Positions 6,972-14,618 of a DNA stretch of 17,752 nt are shown in pieces. Numbering within the stretch: position 1 is the stretch's first letter; each line of letters begins with the position of its first letter. The position numbers and the translations under genes are program-made. The notes under the pieces were generated by a model. The model was not told where the DNA came from. It saw only the letters and a list, made by a program, of their open reading frames with translations, and searched no databases. Source of the stretch: Rickettsiales bacterium (GTDB taxonomy: Bacteria; Pseudomonadota; Alphaproteobacteria; Rickettsiales; UBA1997); assembly GCA_947487845.1 (NCBI GenBank), contig CANKYC010000015.1:1-17752 (forward strand), written 5' to 3'.

Positions 6972-7586
6972 TTAAACTTCAGCAAAATGCGCCGTAGAAT
7001 CGCCCCAGCTAAATTTATAAACTTCCTTTCCCAAACTTTTAAACCCTTCATTCTGTAAGGCTCGAATCGTTGTGACAATTTTGGTTCCCGGTTTTAATTC
7101 ACTGAGAAACTTTTCTTCCAATCGCGCAAAATCATCGCCTTCTTTGAAAGGATGATTCATAAAAATAAAATCGGCTTCACGTAAATCGATATTAAAAATA
7201 TTGTCATTAATAAAAGTTAATTCACGTCCGGCGATATATTTTTCAACTTGCGGTTTTATAACTTTATTAAAATCATCTTCCACTTCTAAAGCCTTGTTGT
7301 GCAAGCCTTCAAGCAATTCTATGCCGATTGATTTGCGAAAGTTAAAAAGTAAATAAGAGGCGATTATAATTCTGCCCGTTCCTGAACCTAAATCAAAAAA
7401 AACTGCGTCAGATTTTGGCGCGGCGCGTTCAACAATTTGTTGCCAAGTTTCAAAAGGTAATTCGCCGTAAAGTAGTCTTTCGGTATTTTGTTTGGACTTG
7501 GCGCGCGCAACATTAGAAACGCCGTAGCCGTTAATGTGACCATAAAGATGGTTGAACAAAGTTTGTGCGTAACCAGAAGCAATCAT
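6972..7586 (-). CDS. DOT1-like class I SAM-dependent methyltransferase
   Basis: A 204-aa methyltransferase. YGEL (40-43) precedes the SAM motif FFDLGSGTGR (63-72), then SIGIE (86-90), which holds the acidic ribose-binding residue. After that come FINDNIFNIDLREADFIFMN (125-144), then HPF, and LKPGTKIVTT (164-173). This order, and YGE before DLGSG(V/T)G, follow the DOT1 histone-lysine methyltransferase fold. MNHPF stands where eukaryotic DOT1 has NNFAF. The late FSWGDSTAHF also parallels the DOT1 SWT segment. The start ATG overlaps the pepF stop by one base (TAATG), so translation is probably coupled. The substrate is unknown. The downstream Lys-rich protein is an attractive candidate, but this is inference. 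It could equally be a general protein or small-molecule methyltransferase. Confidence 0.82.
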   Translation of the reverse strand: MIASGYAQTLFNHLYGHINGYGVSNVARAKSKQNTERLLYGELPFETWQQIVERAAPKSDAVFFDLGSGTGRIIIASYLLFNFRKSIGIELLEGLHNKALEVEDDFNKVIKPQVEKYIAGRELTFINDNIFNIDLREADFIFMNHPFKEGDDFARLEEKFLSELKPGTKIVTTIRALQNEGFKSLGKEVYKFSWGDSTAHFAEV

Positions 7587-9358
7587 TATTTCTCCAACTG
7601 ATCAATATAATTAATAATAACATCCAATCCCGCTTGCCAGAATTTCGGGTCGCTTACCGAAAGACCGAAAGGTTCCAACATTTCTTTGTGATGTTTAATG
7701 CCGCCGCCGCGCAACATTTCGATATATTTTTCTTCAAAATTTTTAACTTTTTTCGATTGGTAAACGCCATAAAGTGAATTGACCAAACAATCGCCAAAAG
7801 CGTAGGCGTAAACATAAAAAGGCGAGTGAATAAAATGTGGAATATATGACCAGAAGAAGCGGTATTCCTCGTCATATTTAAAAATTGGCCCCAGACTTTC
7901 TTTTTGAATTTCCATCCAGAATTGGCAAATTTTTTCCAAAGGAACTTCGCCATTTTTACGAGCATCGTGAACTTTTCTTTCAAATTCCAAAAAGGCAATT
8001 TGGCGCACAACCGTGTTAATCATATCTTCAACTTTGGCGGCGATAATCAGCTTTTTCTTTTTTTGATCTTTTTCGTTTTTAAGAATTTTTTGAAAAGTTA
8101 ATTGTTCGCCAAAAACTGAAGCAGTTTCAGCTAAAGTTAACGGAGTTTGGCTCATAAAATAACCTTGAGAAGCCGCCAGATATTGATGCACGCCATGTCC
8201 AAGTTCATGCGCCAAAGTCATAACATCGCGGGTTTTGCCCTGATAATTCATTAATATGTAAGGATGAATTGACGGCACGCAAGGATGTGAAAAAGCGCCC
8301 GAATCTTTGCCAGTTTTAACTTCGGCATCAATCCAATTATTGTCAAAAAATAAGGCGCCGATTTTTTTCATTTCCAAAGAAAATTCTTCATAAGCTGATA
8401 AAACCAACTCCTTAGCGCTTTCCCAAGGAATAACTTTATTTTCTGCTTTGCTTAAAGGCGCATTTCTGTCCCAATAATTTAAAGATTTTTTACCTAAAAT
8501 TTTAGCTTTTACATTGTAATAACGATGTGAAATTTTGGCGTAATTAGCCTTCACTTTTTTTACCAAAACATCGACAACTTCATCTTCAACAAAATTGCTC
8601 AAATTGCGCGAGGATATTGGTCGAACAAAGCCGCGCCAGTCATCATCAATTGCTTTGTCTTTGGCTAAAATATTGGTGATGAAAGCAAAAAGTTTAGAAT
8701 TTTCTTCGAAGGTTTTTCCAATTGCCTTTGCGGCATCTTTGCGAATTTTTTCATCTGAATTTGACATCAAGTTGAAAATTTCTTGCGAGTTTAAAATTTT
8801 ACCGCGGTAAGAAAATTTTAAATTATTAACAGTTTCATCAAACAAGCGCACAAAGGCTCCGCGGCTGGTGATGTTTTTTTCTAAAGAGAATTTTTCTAAC
8901 TCTTCGGAAAGTTGATATTTTTTAAATTGACGAATATCGCGAATTAAAGGTTGGTATTTTTTTAAGTCAGAATTTTTTAAAAGAGTGGTGATTTTTTTGT
9001 CTTCAATTTTGTTTAATTCGAGGGTAAAAAAAACTAAATCAGATTCAAATTTGCTTAAAGTTTCTGAAGTGTTTTGATTGAATGCGACGTTGATTTGATT
9101 AGATAAATCAGATGCGTAAAGCAATTGCGCGAAGCTGGAAACTTTGCCAATTATTTCAGAAATTTCTTCATATTCTTTGATGGCGATGTAAAGTTGGGAA
9201 GCATTTAATTTGGCTATTTTACCGCTATAATTTTTAACAAATTTTTTAGTTTCGGTCTCAATTTTTTTAATATCAGCGGCAATTTTTTTATCTTTAGTTG
9301 AAGAATAAAAATCGGATAAATCCCACTTCGGCGGGGTTTGGAGAGTTTTTTTGGTCAT
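7586..9358 (-). CDS. pepF: Oligoendopeptidase F (M3 family zinc metallopeptidase)
   Basis: A 590-aa cytosolic oligopeptidase that would cleave short peptides during protein turnover or peptide use. The zinc site H384-E-L-G-H388 lies in MTLAHELGHGVHQYL. The third ligand is expected in the downstream LAETASVFGE. The helical N-terminal half with WDLSDFY at the start and the YIPHFIHSPFYVYAYAFG segment near the C-terminus are typical of the PepF/M3B group. ATG at 9358 is preferred; a TTG at 9370 would add four residues. Neither has a clear Shine-Dalgarno. It follows the RNA methyltransferase gene closely and its stop overlaps the start of the DOT1-like gene, indicating one transcript. Confidence 0.95.
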   Translation of the reverse strand: MTKKTLQTPPKWDLSDFYSSTKDKKIAADIKKIETETKKFVKNYSGKIAKLNASQLYIAIKEYEEISEIIGKVSSFAQLLYASDLSNQINVAFNQNTSETLSKFESDLVFFTLELNKIEDKKITTLLKNSDLKKYQPLIRDIRQFKKYQLSEELEKFSLEKNITSRGAFVRLFDETVNNLKFSYRGKILNSQEIFNLMSNSDEKIRKDAAKAIGKTFEENSKLFAFITNILAKDKAIDDDWRGFVRPISSRNLSNFVEDEVVDVLVKKVKANYAKISHRYYNVKAKILGKKSLNYWDRNAPLSKAENKVIPWESAKELVLSAYEEFSLEMKKIGALFFDNNWIDAEVKTGKDSGAFSHPCVPSIHPYILMNYQGKTRDVMTLAHELGHGVHQYLAASQGYFMSQTPLTLAETASVFGEQLTFQKILKNEKDQKKKKLIIAAKVEDMINTVVRQIAFLEFERKVHDARKNGEVPLEKICQFWMEIQKESLGPIFKYDEEYRFFWSYIPHFIHSPFYVYAYAFGDCLVNSLYGVYQSKKVKNFEEKYIEMLRGGGIKHHKEMLEPFGLSVSDPKFWQAGLDVIINYIDQLEK

Positions 9359-9373
9359 AAGTTTTGGCAAAAA

Positions 9374-10498
9374 TTATTTTTTTTGAAAAATTGCAATAAG
9401 CTCTAAATGCTTGGTAGAGTAAAATTGATCAAGAGCAGTTAATTTTGTAATTGTAAATCCCGAGTCAATTAAAATCTTGGCATCACGGGTAAAACTTTCG
9501 GGATTGCAAGAAACATAAATCACGTTTTTCAAAGTAGATTTAGCAATTTCTAAAACCTGTGGAGATGCGCCATTTCTAGGCGGATTGATGATTGCTAAAT
9601 CAAGTTTGTCCAGAGTTCTTTTAACAACTGGGCAAGAAAAAAGATCTTCGGCTTCGGCTTTTAACTTACTGGCAAAATTATTTGCTGCCGCGTTTTTATT
9701 GATGGAATCGACCATTTTTTGATCACCCTCAATTGCAGAAATTGATTTTGCTAAATCGACAATTGCAAAAGAATAAGCGCCAAATCCGGCGTAAATATCG
9801 GCGATATTTTTTATTTGTTTATTTTGAATAAGAAAATCGCGAATTATTTTTATAATCGCCGCAAGCCCTGATTTTGTTGCTTGAATGAAGATTTCAGAGC
9901 CGACATCAATTTTAAAATCAGGATAGAAAATTTGATTATTTCTGATTTTAAAAATCGGAGTTACGTGATTTTTAACGCGGTGGGAAATATTAAAATTTTG
10001 CTCTTTGGCAAAGGCGATTAATTTTTGCGATTGTGAAAAATTTAAATCTTTTGCACCGCTAAAAATCAGGTCTAAACCATTGTCAAATAAGGTTATAGAG
10101 ATTTGAGTGAAGAAATTTTGATCTTGTGATTTTAAGAATTTTTTCAGCGGTAAAATCAAGTCTGAGATTTGGTTTTCAGCAATTAGACAGTTGGAAATTT
10201 CAAAAATCTTTTTTGATTTTGGTAGAAAAAATCCCACCTCATTTTGCGGCCCAACTTGCAAAGTTATTTTGCGACGTGAATTTGGGCCAATCCAAATCCA
10301 ATCAACTTCTCGCGATGTCACCCTAAGTTTGTCGAAGGGCGATTCGAGTCTCGGGCTTGAATCACCCTTCGACAAACTTAGGGTAACATTAAGAATTTCT
10401 TGTTTGATTTGGCGATATTCTTTTTCTTCCAGATCGGAAAAATCAAGATATGGCGTTGTTTCTTTTGAATTAGGCACTTGGGATAATATCTTAATCAA
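9374..10498 (-). CDS. TrmA/RlmD-family RNA (uracil-C5) methyltransferase, N-terminally short
   Basis: A 374-aa member of the COG2265 family, which methylates uridine C5 in tRNA or rRNA. SAM site DIYAGFGAY (234-242), NPPRNG (305-310) where the family normally has DPPR, nucleophile C331 in YVSCNP, and the catalytic-base region DQFYSTKHLEL (357-367). The usual TRAM domain and the iron-sulfur cysteines (CGGC type) at the N-terminus are absent. Residues about 37-61 are encoded by an inserted 75-bp palindromic repeat. No ATG is available near the 5' end: the frame opens with TTG at 10498, and upstream in-frame DNA is hairpin repeat. It may be a working short form or a decaying gene. The family is clear; exact substrate is not. 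Confidence 0.82.
   Translation of the reverse strand: MIKILSQVPNSKETTPYLDFSDLEEKEYRQIKQEILNVTLSLSKGDSSPRLESPFDKLRVTSREVDWIWIGPNSRRKITLQVGPQNEVGFFLPKSKKIFEISNCLIAENQISDLILPLKKFLKSQDQNFFTQISITLFDNGLDLIFSGAKDLNFSQSQKLIAFAKEQNFNISHRVKNHVTPIFKIRNNQIFYPDFKIDVGSEIFIQATKSGLAAIIKIIRDFLIQNKQIKNIADIYAGFGAYSFAIVDLAKSISAIEGDQKMVDSINKNAAANNFASKLKAEAEDLFSCPVVKRTLDKLDLAIINPPRNGASPQVLEIAKSTLKNVIYVSCNPESFTRDAKILIDSGFTITKLTALDQFYSTKHLELIAIFQKK
10315..10389. repeat. 75-bp palindromic element inserted in frame in a coding gene
   Basis: Two inverted arms beginning ATGTCACCCTAAGTTTGTCG and ATGTTACCCTAAGTTTGTCG meet at a short centre, forming a near-perfect long hairpin. The length is exactly 25 codons, so it keeps the frame of the RNA methyltransferase on the minus strand, where it encodes TLSLSKGDSS... 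to ...ESPFDKLRVT. It falls between a helix (EYRQIKQEIL) and the SRRKITLQV strand. Same family as 12329-12401 and 15429-15499. Confidence 0.92.
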
Positions 10499-10567
10499 AT
10501 TCGACTTTCGTCGAATTTGGGTTTGTTTTGAATTGCTACGCGGCGAGTCAATCGCCGTATCCGCAAT
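10496..10567. repeat. Two hairpins between murJ and the RNA methyltransferase
   Basis: CAAATTCGAC (10496-10505) pairs with GTCGAATTTG (10510-10519) over 4 nt. A second structure has ATTGC (10532-10536) and GCAAT (10563-10567) outside, and CGGCGA (10541-10546) and TCGCCG (10552-10557) inside. The second starts 6 nt after the murJ stop. Neither is followed by a clean U-run on the minus strand. They may stabilise or end the murJ message. They also overlap the start of the downstream methyltransferase frame. Confidence 0.7.
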
Positions 10568-10572
10568 GGAAT

Positions 10573-12171
10573 TTATTTTTTTAGAAGATCGATATCTTCA
10601 ATCAATTTAGGCATATCATTTTTTTTCCTCTTCAAAAAACTAGATTGAAGCAGGATATTCAGGCTTCCCGAGAAATAAGCGGAAGTGGCGTAAATTATTA
10701 AACCAATTGCAATCATAATAGTTAATTCGGTGATTCTTCCGATTGAATTGCTTTGATAAAAAAACTCGCGCATGAAGAACAAAGCCAAAGCCATCGTGAT
10801 TGATGGAATTAAAATCATCGCCAGTTTTTTTGGAAAATCCTTTTCAAAATGAAAATGTTTTTTCTTGATTAAGGTTGTGATTAGCAAGGTTAAATTGAGG
10901 TAAGTTGAAATTATTGAAGCCATAACAATTCCGACATAACCAAATCCAAGATAATAAAAAACTATGTTGAAAATTCCGTTATTAATCAGGCAAGCGAAGG
11001 CAATTTTCATTGGAGTTTTAGTGTCGCCGCGCGAGAAAAATGCTGGCTCCATGACTTTTACCAAAACATAAGAAGGCAGGCCGAAAGAATAAAACATCAA
11101 AGCTTGGGCAACAAAAAAACTTTCATCAGCAGTGAATTTTCCGCGTTCAAAAAGTGAGGAAATAATTGGATAAGCTAAAACTGTGAGCGCTAGAGTGGCG
11201 GGAATTACCAAGATTAATCCAACTTCTAAAGCAATGTTTTGCAACTTGATTGCGCTGGCATTTTCGTTGGCTTTGATTTTTCTTGAAAGGGCGGGAAGTA
11301 AAGCAATTCCAATTGCGATGCCGATCATGGCGAGAGGCAATTGGTTAATGCGATCAGCGTAATAAAGATATGAAACAGCACCGGCAATCATGCTGGCAAA
11401 GATTGAATCGACCAACAAATTAATTTGCATTACGTTAGCGCCAATAACGCCCGGAATTAATTTGCGGAAAAACTTTTTCATGTCGCTATTAAAAACCGGC
11501 ATTTTTGGGTAAAGCAAATATCCGGCTTTAATTGTGAAAATAAAAACCCATAAAAATTGCAAAATTCCGGCAACAAAAACGCCCCAAGAAAAAGCATAAG
11601 CGTAATTTGGAGTTATTGATCCAAAGACAAAAGCCGAGGCAATTAATGTGACGTTTAAAACTATTGGCGCAGAGGCTGGAACGGCGAATTTATTGATAGA
11701 ATTAAGAACTCCCGAACAAAGTGAAACCAGCGAAATGAAGATTAAATAGAAAATCGTGATGTGAGAAAGATTGATTAAAAGTTCTGATTTTTCAGCATCA
11801 CCGAAAAATCCGGGGAAAAGAATTTTCATGAAAAATGGCATGAAAAGCTGGAAAAGGATGGTGAAAATTAATAGTGCGAAAAAAAGCAGGGAAAAAATAT
11901 TGCGGACAAAAACTAATTCGCTTCTTTCGCCTTCTTTGTCATTTTCTTTTTCATGAAGTTTTCCGATGAAAATCGGCACGAATGCTGAATTGAAAGCGCC
12001 TTCGGCAAAAATGCGGCGGAAGAAATTTGGCAGACGGAAAGCGGCGAAGAATGCATCTGATAACATGCTAACGCCAAGATATTGGGCGATTAAAATGTCG
12101 CGGATGAATCCGAGAATTCGTGAAAGCGAGATGTAAAATGAGATGGTGAAAATGGAGCGAAAAATTGTCAT
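10573..12171 (-). CDS. murJ: Lipid II flippase MurJ (MviN)
   Basis: A 532-aa polytopic inner-membrane protein that moves lipid II across the membrane for peptidoglycan synthesis. The N-terminus has the family hallmarks: SRILGFIRDILIAQYLG, then SDAFFAAFRLPNFFRRIFAEGAFNSAFVP with its conserved arginines and aspartate. About 14 hydrophobic segments follow. Further family features are the YADRINQLPLAMIGIAIG segment and PAFFSRGDTKTPM. Length is normal for MurJ. ATG at 12171 is directly before the first membrane helix; no Shine-Dalgarno is seen. It is the only peptidoglycan gene in the window, flanked by repeats on both sides. Its presence indicates that the organism makes, or recently made, a peptidoglycan wall. 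Confidence 0.97.
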   Translation of the reverse strand: MTIFRSIFTISFYISLSRILGFIRDILIAQYLGVSMLSDAFFAAFRLPNFFRRIFAEGAFNSAFVPIFIGKLHEKENDKEGERSELVFVRNIFSLLFFALLIFTILFQLFMPFFMKILFPGFFGDAEKSELLINLSHITIFYLIFISLVSLCSGVLNSINKFAVPASAPIVLNVTLIASAFVFGSITPNYAYAFSWGVFVAGILQFLWVFIFTIKAGYLLYPKMPVFNSDMKKFFRKLIPGVIGANVMQINLLVDSIFASMIAGAVSYLYYADRINQLPLAMIGIAIGIALLPALSRKIKANENASAIKLQNIALEVGLILVIPATLALTVLAYPIISSLFERGKFTADESFFVAQALMFYSFGLPSYVLVKVMEPAFFSRGDTKTPMKIAFACLINNGIFNIVFYYLGFGYVGIVMASIISTYLNLTLLITTLIKKKHFHFEKDFPKKLAMILIPSITMALALFFMREFFYQSNSIGRITELTIMIAIGLIIYATSAYFSGSLNILLQSSFLKRKKNDMPKLIEDIDLLKK

Positions 12172-12187
12172 GGGATTTAATTTACGT

Positions 12188-12265
12188 TATACCAAATAAA
12201 CTATCTTTTGATATCTTTTGGCTGCGAGTTTTTGGTAAAAACCTTTGCCTAAATGGTAATTACCT
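12188..12265. repeat. Decayed copy of the TATACCAAA long palindrome
   Basis: Begins TATACCAAATAAACTATC, matching the left arm of the 162-bp element at 170-331, and shares the TTTTTGGTAAAAA segment. Its centre is a perfect GGTAATTACC (12255-12264). The right half is not intact: beyond the centre it continues as a 21-bp unit repeated three times, and then the TCACCC element begins. Confidence 0.65.
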
Positions 12266-12328
12266 TGTTTCCAAAAAAACTTCGAATGTTTCCAAAAAAA
12301 CTTCGAATGTTTCCAAAAAAACTTCGAA
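12266..12328. repeat. Tandem repeat, 3 identical copies of 21 bp
   Basis: Unit TGTTTCCAAAAAAACTTCGA plus A at 12266-12286, 12287-12307 and 12308-12328, without a mismatch. The unit resembles the right arm of the long palindrome (TTTTTCCTCAAAAATACTTC near 279-298), so it probably arose by local duplication inside the decayed element. Perfect copies suggest a recent event. Confidence 0.9.
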
Positions 12329-12401
12329 GTCACCCTGAGCTTGTCGAAGGGTGATTTAGGTTTTGGAGATTAGAATCACCCTTCGACAATCTCGGGGTGA
12401 G
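12329..12401. repeat. Full two-armed TCACCCT...AGGGTGA palindromic element
   Basis: Arms GTCACCCTGAGCTTGTCGAA and the inverted TTCGACAATCTCGGGGTGA enclose a spacer of about 20 bp. It sits 49 bp beyond the universal stress protein stop and abuts the 21-bp tandem repeat. Its large stem could end transcription of the ygfZ-tauE operon. Confidence 0.88.
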
Positions 12402-12450
12402 GATTTTGGAAGGTCTAAATTAAATCCCAAAAACAAGTTCAGGATCTAAT

Positions 12451-12930
12451 CTATACTTTCGCTAAAAATTCATTGCTCAAATTTTCTGGCACAATCGTCA
12501 CTGGAACCGCGATTTTATTGCCGATTTTTTTAACAATTTTTGGCAAAACCGTGTTATCGCTTTGCGAATTATAAGACTTGCCAAAAATCAACATTTTACA
12601 ATCGGGCGTCGCTTTTATTTCACGAATAATTTCCGTCACAATATCGCCTTCACGCACTGAAACGCTTGGTATGATGCTGGTTTCTTTGCAAACGGCATCG
12701 ATTAATTTTTTTAAATGTTTCTCCAGAATTTGTCTTTTATCATTGCCAATTGCTTTGGCGCCAAAAAGCAGGTTTTTGTGCGAAGCTTCCATTACGGCTA
12801 AAATCTGAACTGCAAAATTGTTAGTTTTAGCCTTGCGACAAGCGTAACGTAGCGCTGCTTCCGAGGCATTAGTGGTGTCGATGCAGACGATGATAGTTGG
12901 AGTTGATTCGGCGTTTAAGATTTGGGTCAT
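12451..12930 (-). CDS. Universal stress protein (UspA family)
   Basis: A 159-aa single-domain UspA-like protein, normally a cytosolic dimer linked to starvation and stress survival. The first strand TIIVCIDTTNASEAALRYA carries the conserved Asp and the following helix. The second half gives SVREGDIVTEIIREI, then KMLIFGKS and IAVPVTIVPE, the family's C-terminal strands. The glycine-rich ATP loop (G-2X-G-9X-G-S/T) is poorly kept here, with only GKS visible, so ATP binding is doubtful. It is the last gene of the operon, 18 nt after the TIGR02186 gene. It probably shares that promoter. Confidence 0.88.
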   Translation of the reverse strand: MTQILNAESTPTIIVCIDTTNASEAALRYACRKAKTNNFAVQILAVMEASHKNLLFGAKAIGNDKRQILEKHLKKLIDAVCKETSIIPSVSVREGDIVTEIIREIKATPDCKMLIFGKSYNSQSDNTVLPKIVKKIGNKIAVPVTIVPENLSNEFLAKV

Positions 12931-12948
12931 AGTATTTTTTTAAATTAA

Positions 12949-13692
12949 TTATTTACCAAGGAAACGTGCGAACAAATAGTTAGCCAGCCAGCCAAATATA
13001 AGAGCGATGGCAACTGATAATAGAGCGTAGAGAAAAGATTGTTGGAAAGCAAAATCCAAAACTTTGGCGCTAAATCCAACTTGATTTACATAGATTGGGA
13101 TTGACTGGAAAGAAACCAGCGAACCTTCATTAATTAAATAAATTTCAACTGTGTAAATGCCGCGGGAAATATTTTTTGGAAAATCCAACATTACTTTGAA
13201 AAGGGTTTCATTTAAGAAATCGATTTTATTGGAGCTAGTATTGTAAAGATGATTTTTTTCCATGCGGTCAACTAGCTGTAGCTGAAATTCATTTTTTTTG
13301 ACTTCATCAATTTCGCTGGAAGTTGAAAAATTTAGATTATTTCTACCCAGTTCTAATTCTTTTAAAAGATCGTCGATTGGTTCTTGAGCGTTAAAAGTGG
13401 AGAAAAGCGAATAAAGGCTATAAGTGTCTTTGAACTTAACGCGTTCTCCATTGTACCAAACTCCTAGCAGTTTGTGTTTTTTAGTGACCATGAAATTTCT
13501 TTTCGGGCCACGCACCGTAATTACAATTTCTCCAGCATCATCTTTAGCACCAAAAAGCAGAATTTTTGCGCCACGAAATTTAGTATCAATATTGATTTCG
13601 TTGGTAGAAATGCCAGAAATAATCGGAGCAGCATTTGCTGCAAAAGAGGCACTGATTAGTAACAGAAAAGTCAGGAAAATTTTTTTCATCAT
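12949..13692 (-). CDS. TIGR02186/Alph_Pro_TM family membrane-anchored protein
   Basis: A 247-aa protein with a signal peptide (MMKKIFLTFLLLISASFAANAAP), a periplasmic domain of about 190 residues, and one C-terminal membrane segment (about 222-243, FLYALLSVAIALIFGWLANY). Family features seen are the opening strands (SGISTNEINI, FRGAKILLFGA), DAGEIVITVRGP, LGVWYNGERVKF, and the late GIYTVEIYLI. This is an alphaproteobacterial family of unknown function, regularly found next to TauE/SafE exporters, as here. Its start overlaps the exporter stop by 4 nt (ATGA), implying coupled translation and probably a joint role in the envelope. No enzymatic motif is visible. Confidence 0.9.
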   Translation of the reverse strand: MMKKIFLTFLLLISASFAANAAPIISGISTNEINIDTKFRGAKILLFGAKDDAGEIVITVRGPKRNFMVTKKHKLLGVWYNGERVKFKDTYSLYSLFSTFNAQEPIDDLLKELELGRNNLNFSTSSEIDEVKKNEFQLQLVDRMEKNHLYNTSSNKIDFLNETLFKVMLDFPKNISRGIYTVEIYLINEGSLVSFQSIPIYVNQVGFSAKVLDFAFQQSFLYALLSVAIALIFGWLANYLFARFLGK

Positions 13693-14618
13693 TTCAAGAT
13701 CTCAATTACGTAAAGGCTTTCTGGATGTTTGAAAAGTACAAAAAGCATTTTAACGCAAACGCCAAGAAGCAAGAGTGACAAAAATGAGCGCATGCTATCG
13801 GCATCAACTTTATAGCCAGTTCTGGTGCCGATTTGCGCGCCAATTGATGAGCTGATAATCATTAAAAAAGCTAAAACAATATCGACGGTGTTGTTGGTAA
13901 TGGCTTGTAAAAACGTGGCGTTGCTGGCGATGAAAACAATTTGAAAAAGCGAGGTTCCAACCACAACGGAAGAAGGCATGCGCAAAATATAAATCATTGC
14001 TGGAATCATCAAGAAGCCGCCGCCAACGCCCATTAAGGCAACTAAAATTCCAATGCCGATACTTAAAACGATTGGTGCAATTAAGCTTACAGTGATGTCG
14101 GATTTGGGAAAATATGATTTCCAAGGCAGGCGATCAATTTTGGCTAAAAATTTATCAAGATTACCATTTTCATTTTTTTCCCAAGTCACGCCATATTTTT
14201 TTTCAACCAAGGTTTTGACGCTGTCAATCAACATTGTAACGCTGATTGTTCCGAGAAAAATTACGTAAGTCAAAGCGACAACTAAATCTATATGACCGGT
14301 TTTTTGTAAAATTTTGAAAATGGAAACACCGAGCGTTGAGCCAATAAAACCGCCAATTACCAACACTAATCCCATTTTTATATCGACGCTACTTTTGCGA
14401 AAATGAGCAAATACTCCCGAAACAGAAGAAGCGATAATTTGATTGGTTGAAGTTGAAACCGCGATTGCCGGTGGAATGCCGATAAACATTAAAAGAGGGG
14501 TCGCAATAAAGCCGCCGCCAATTCCGAACATGCCTGCGAGAAAGCCAGTTGTAAGACCGAGTAACAAGATTAACAAAATGTTAACAGGAATCTCGGCAAT
14601 TGGCAGATAGATTTGCAT
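13689..14618 (-). CDS. TauE/SafE family anion (sulfite/organosulfonate) exporter
   Basis: A 309-aa inner-membrane permease with the duplicated architecture of the family. Each half begins with a Gly-rich motif: FGIGGGFIATPLLMF at 31-45 and MGVGGGFLMIPAMIY at 196-210. A central cytosolic loop (about 138-172) separates them, and 8-9 hydrophobic segments are present. Family members export sulfite, sulfoacetate or related anions; this specific substrate is unknown. The start ATG shares one base with the ygfZ stop, and its stop overlaps the TIGR02186 start, so the three are tightly coupled. Length and motifs are complete. Confidence 0.93.
   Translation of the reverse strand: MQIYLPIAEIPVNILLILLLGLTTGFLAGMFGIGGGFIATPLLMFIGIPPAIAVSTSTNQIIASSVSGVFAHFRKSSVDIKMGLVLVIGGFIGSTLGVSIFKILQKTGHIDLVVALTYVIFLGTISVTMLIDSVKTLVEKKYGVTWEKNENGNLDKFLAKIDRLPWKSYFPKSDITVSLIAPIVLSIGIGILVALMGVGGGFLMIPAMIYILRMPSSVVVGTSLFQIVFIASNATFLQAITNNTVDIVLAFLMIISSSIGAQIGTRTGYKVDADSMRSFLSLLLLGVCVKMLFVLFKHPESLYVIEILK

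Noticed and set aside
6634..7586. Toxin-antitoxin module with the CopG/BrnA-like protein as antitoxin
   Set aside because: The neighbour is a SAM methyltransferase with DLGSGTGR, not a BrnT or RelE-type toxin, and no other small gene lies nearby in the same orientation.
12266..12328. Possible CRISPR array
   Set aside because: Three direct 21-bp units lie head to tail without spacers, and no cas genes are present.
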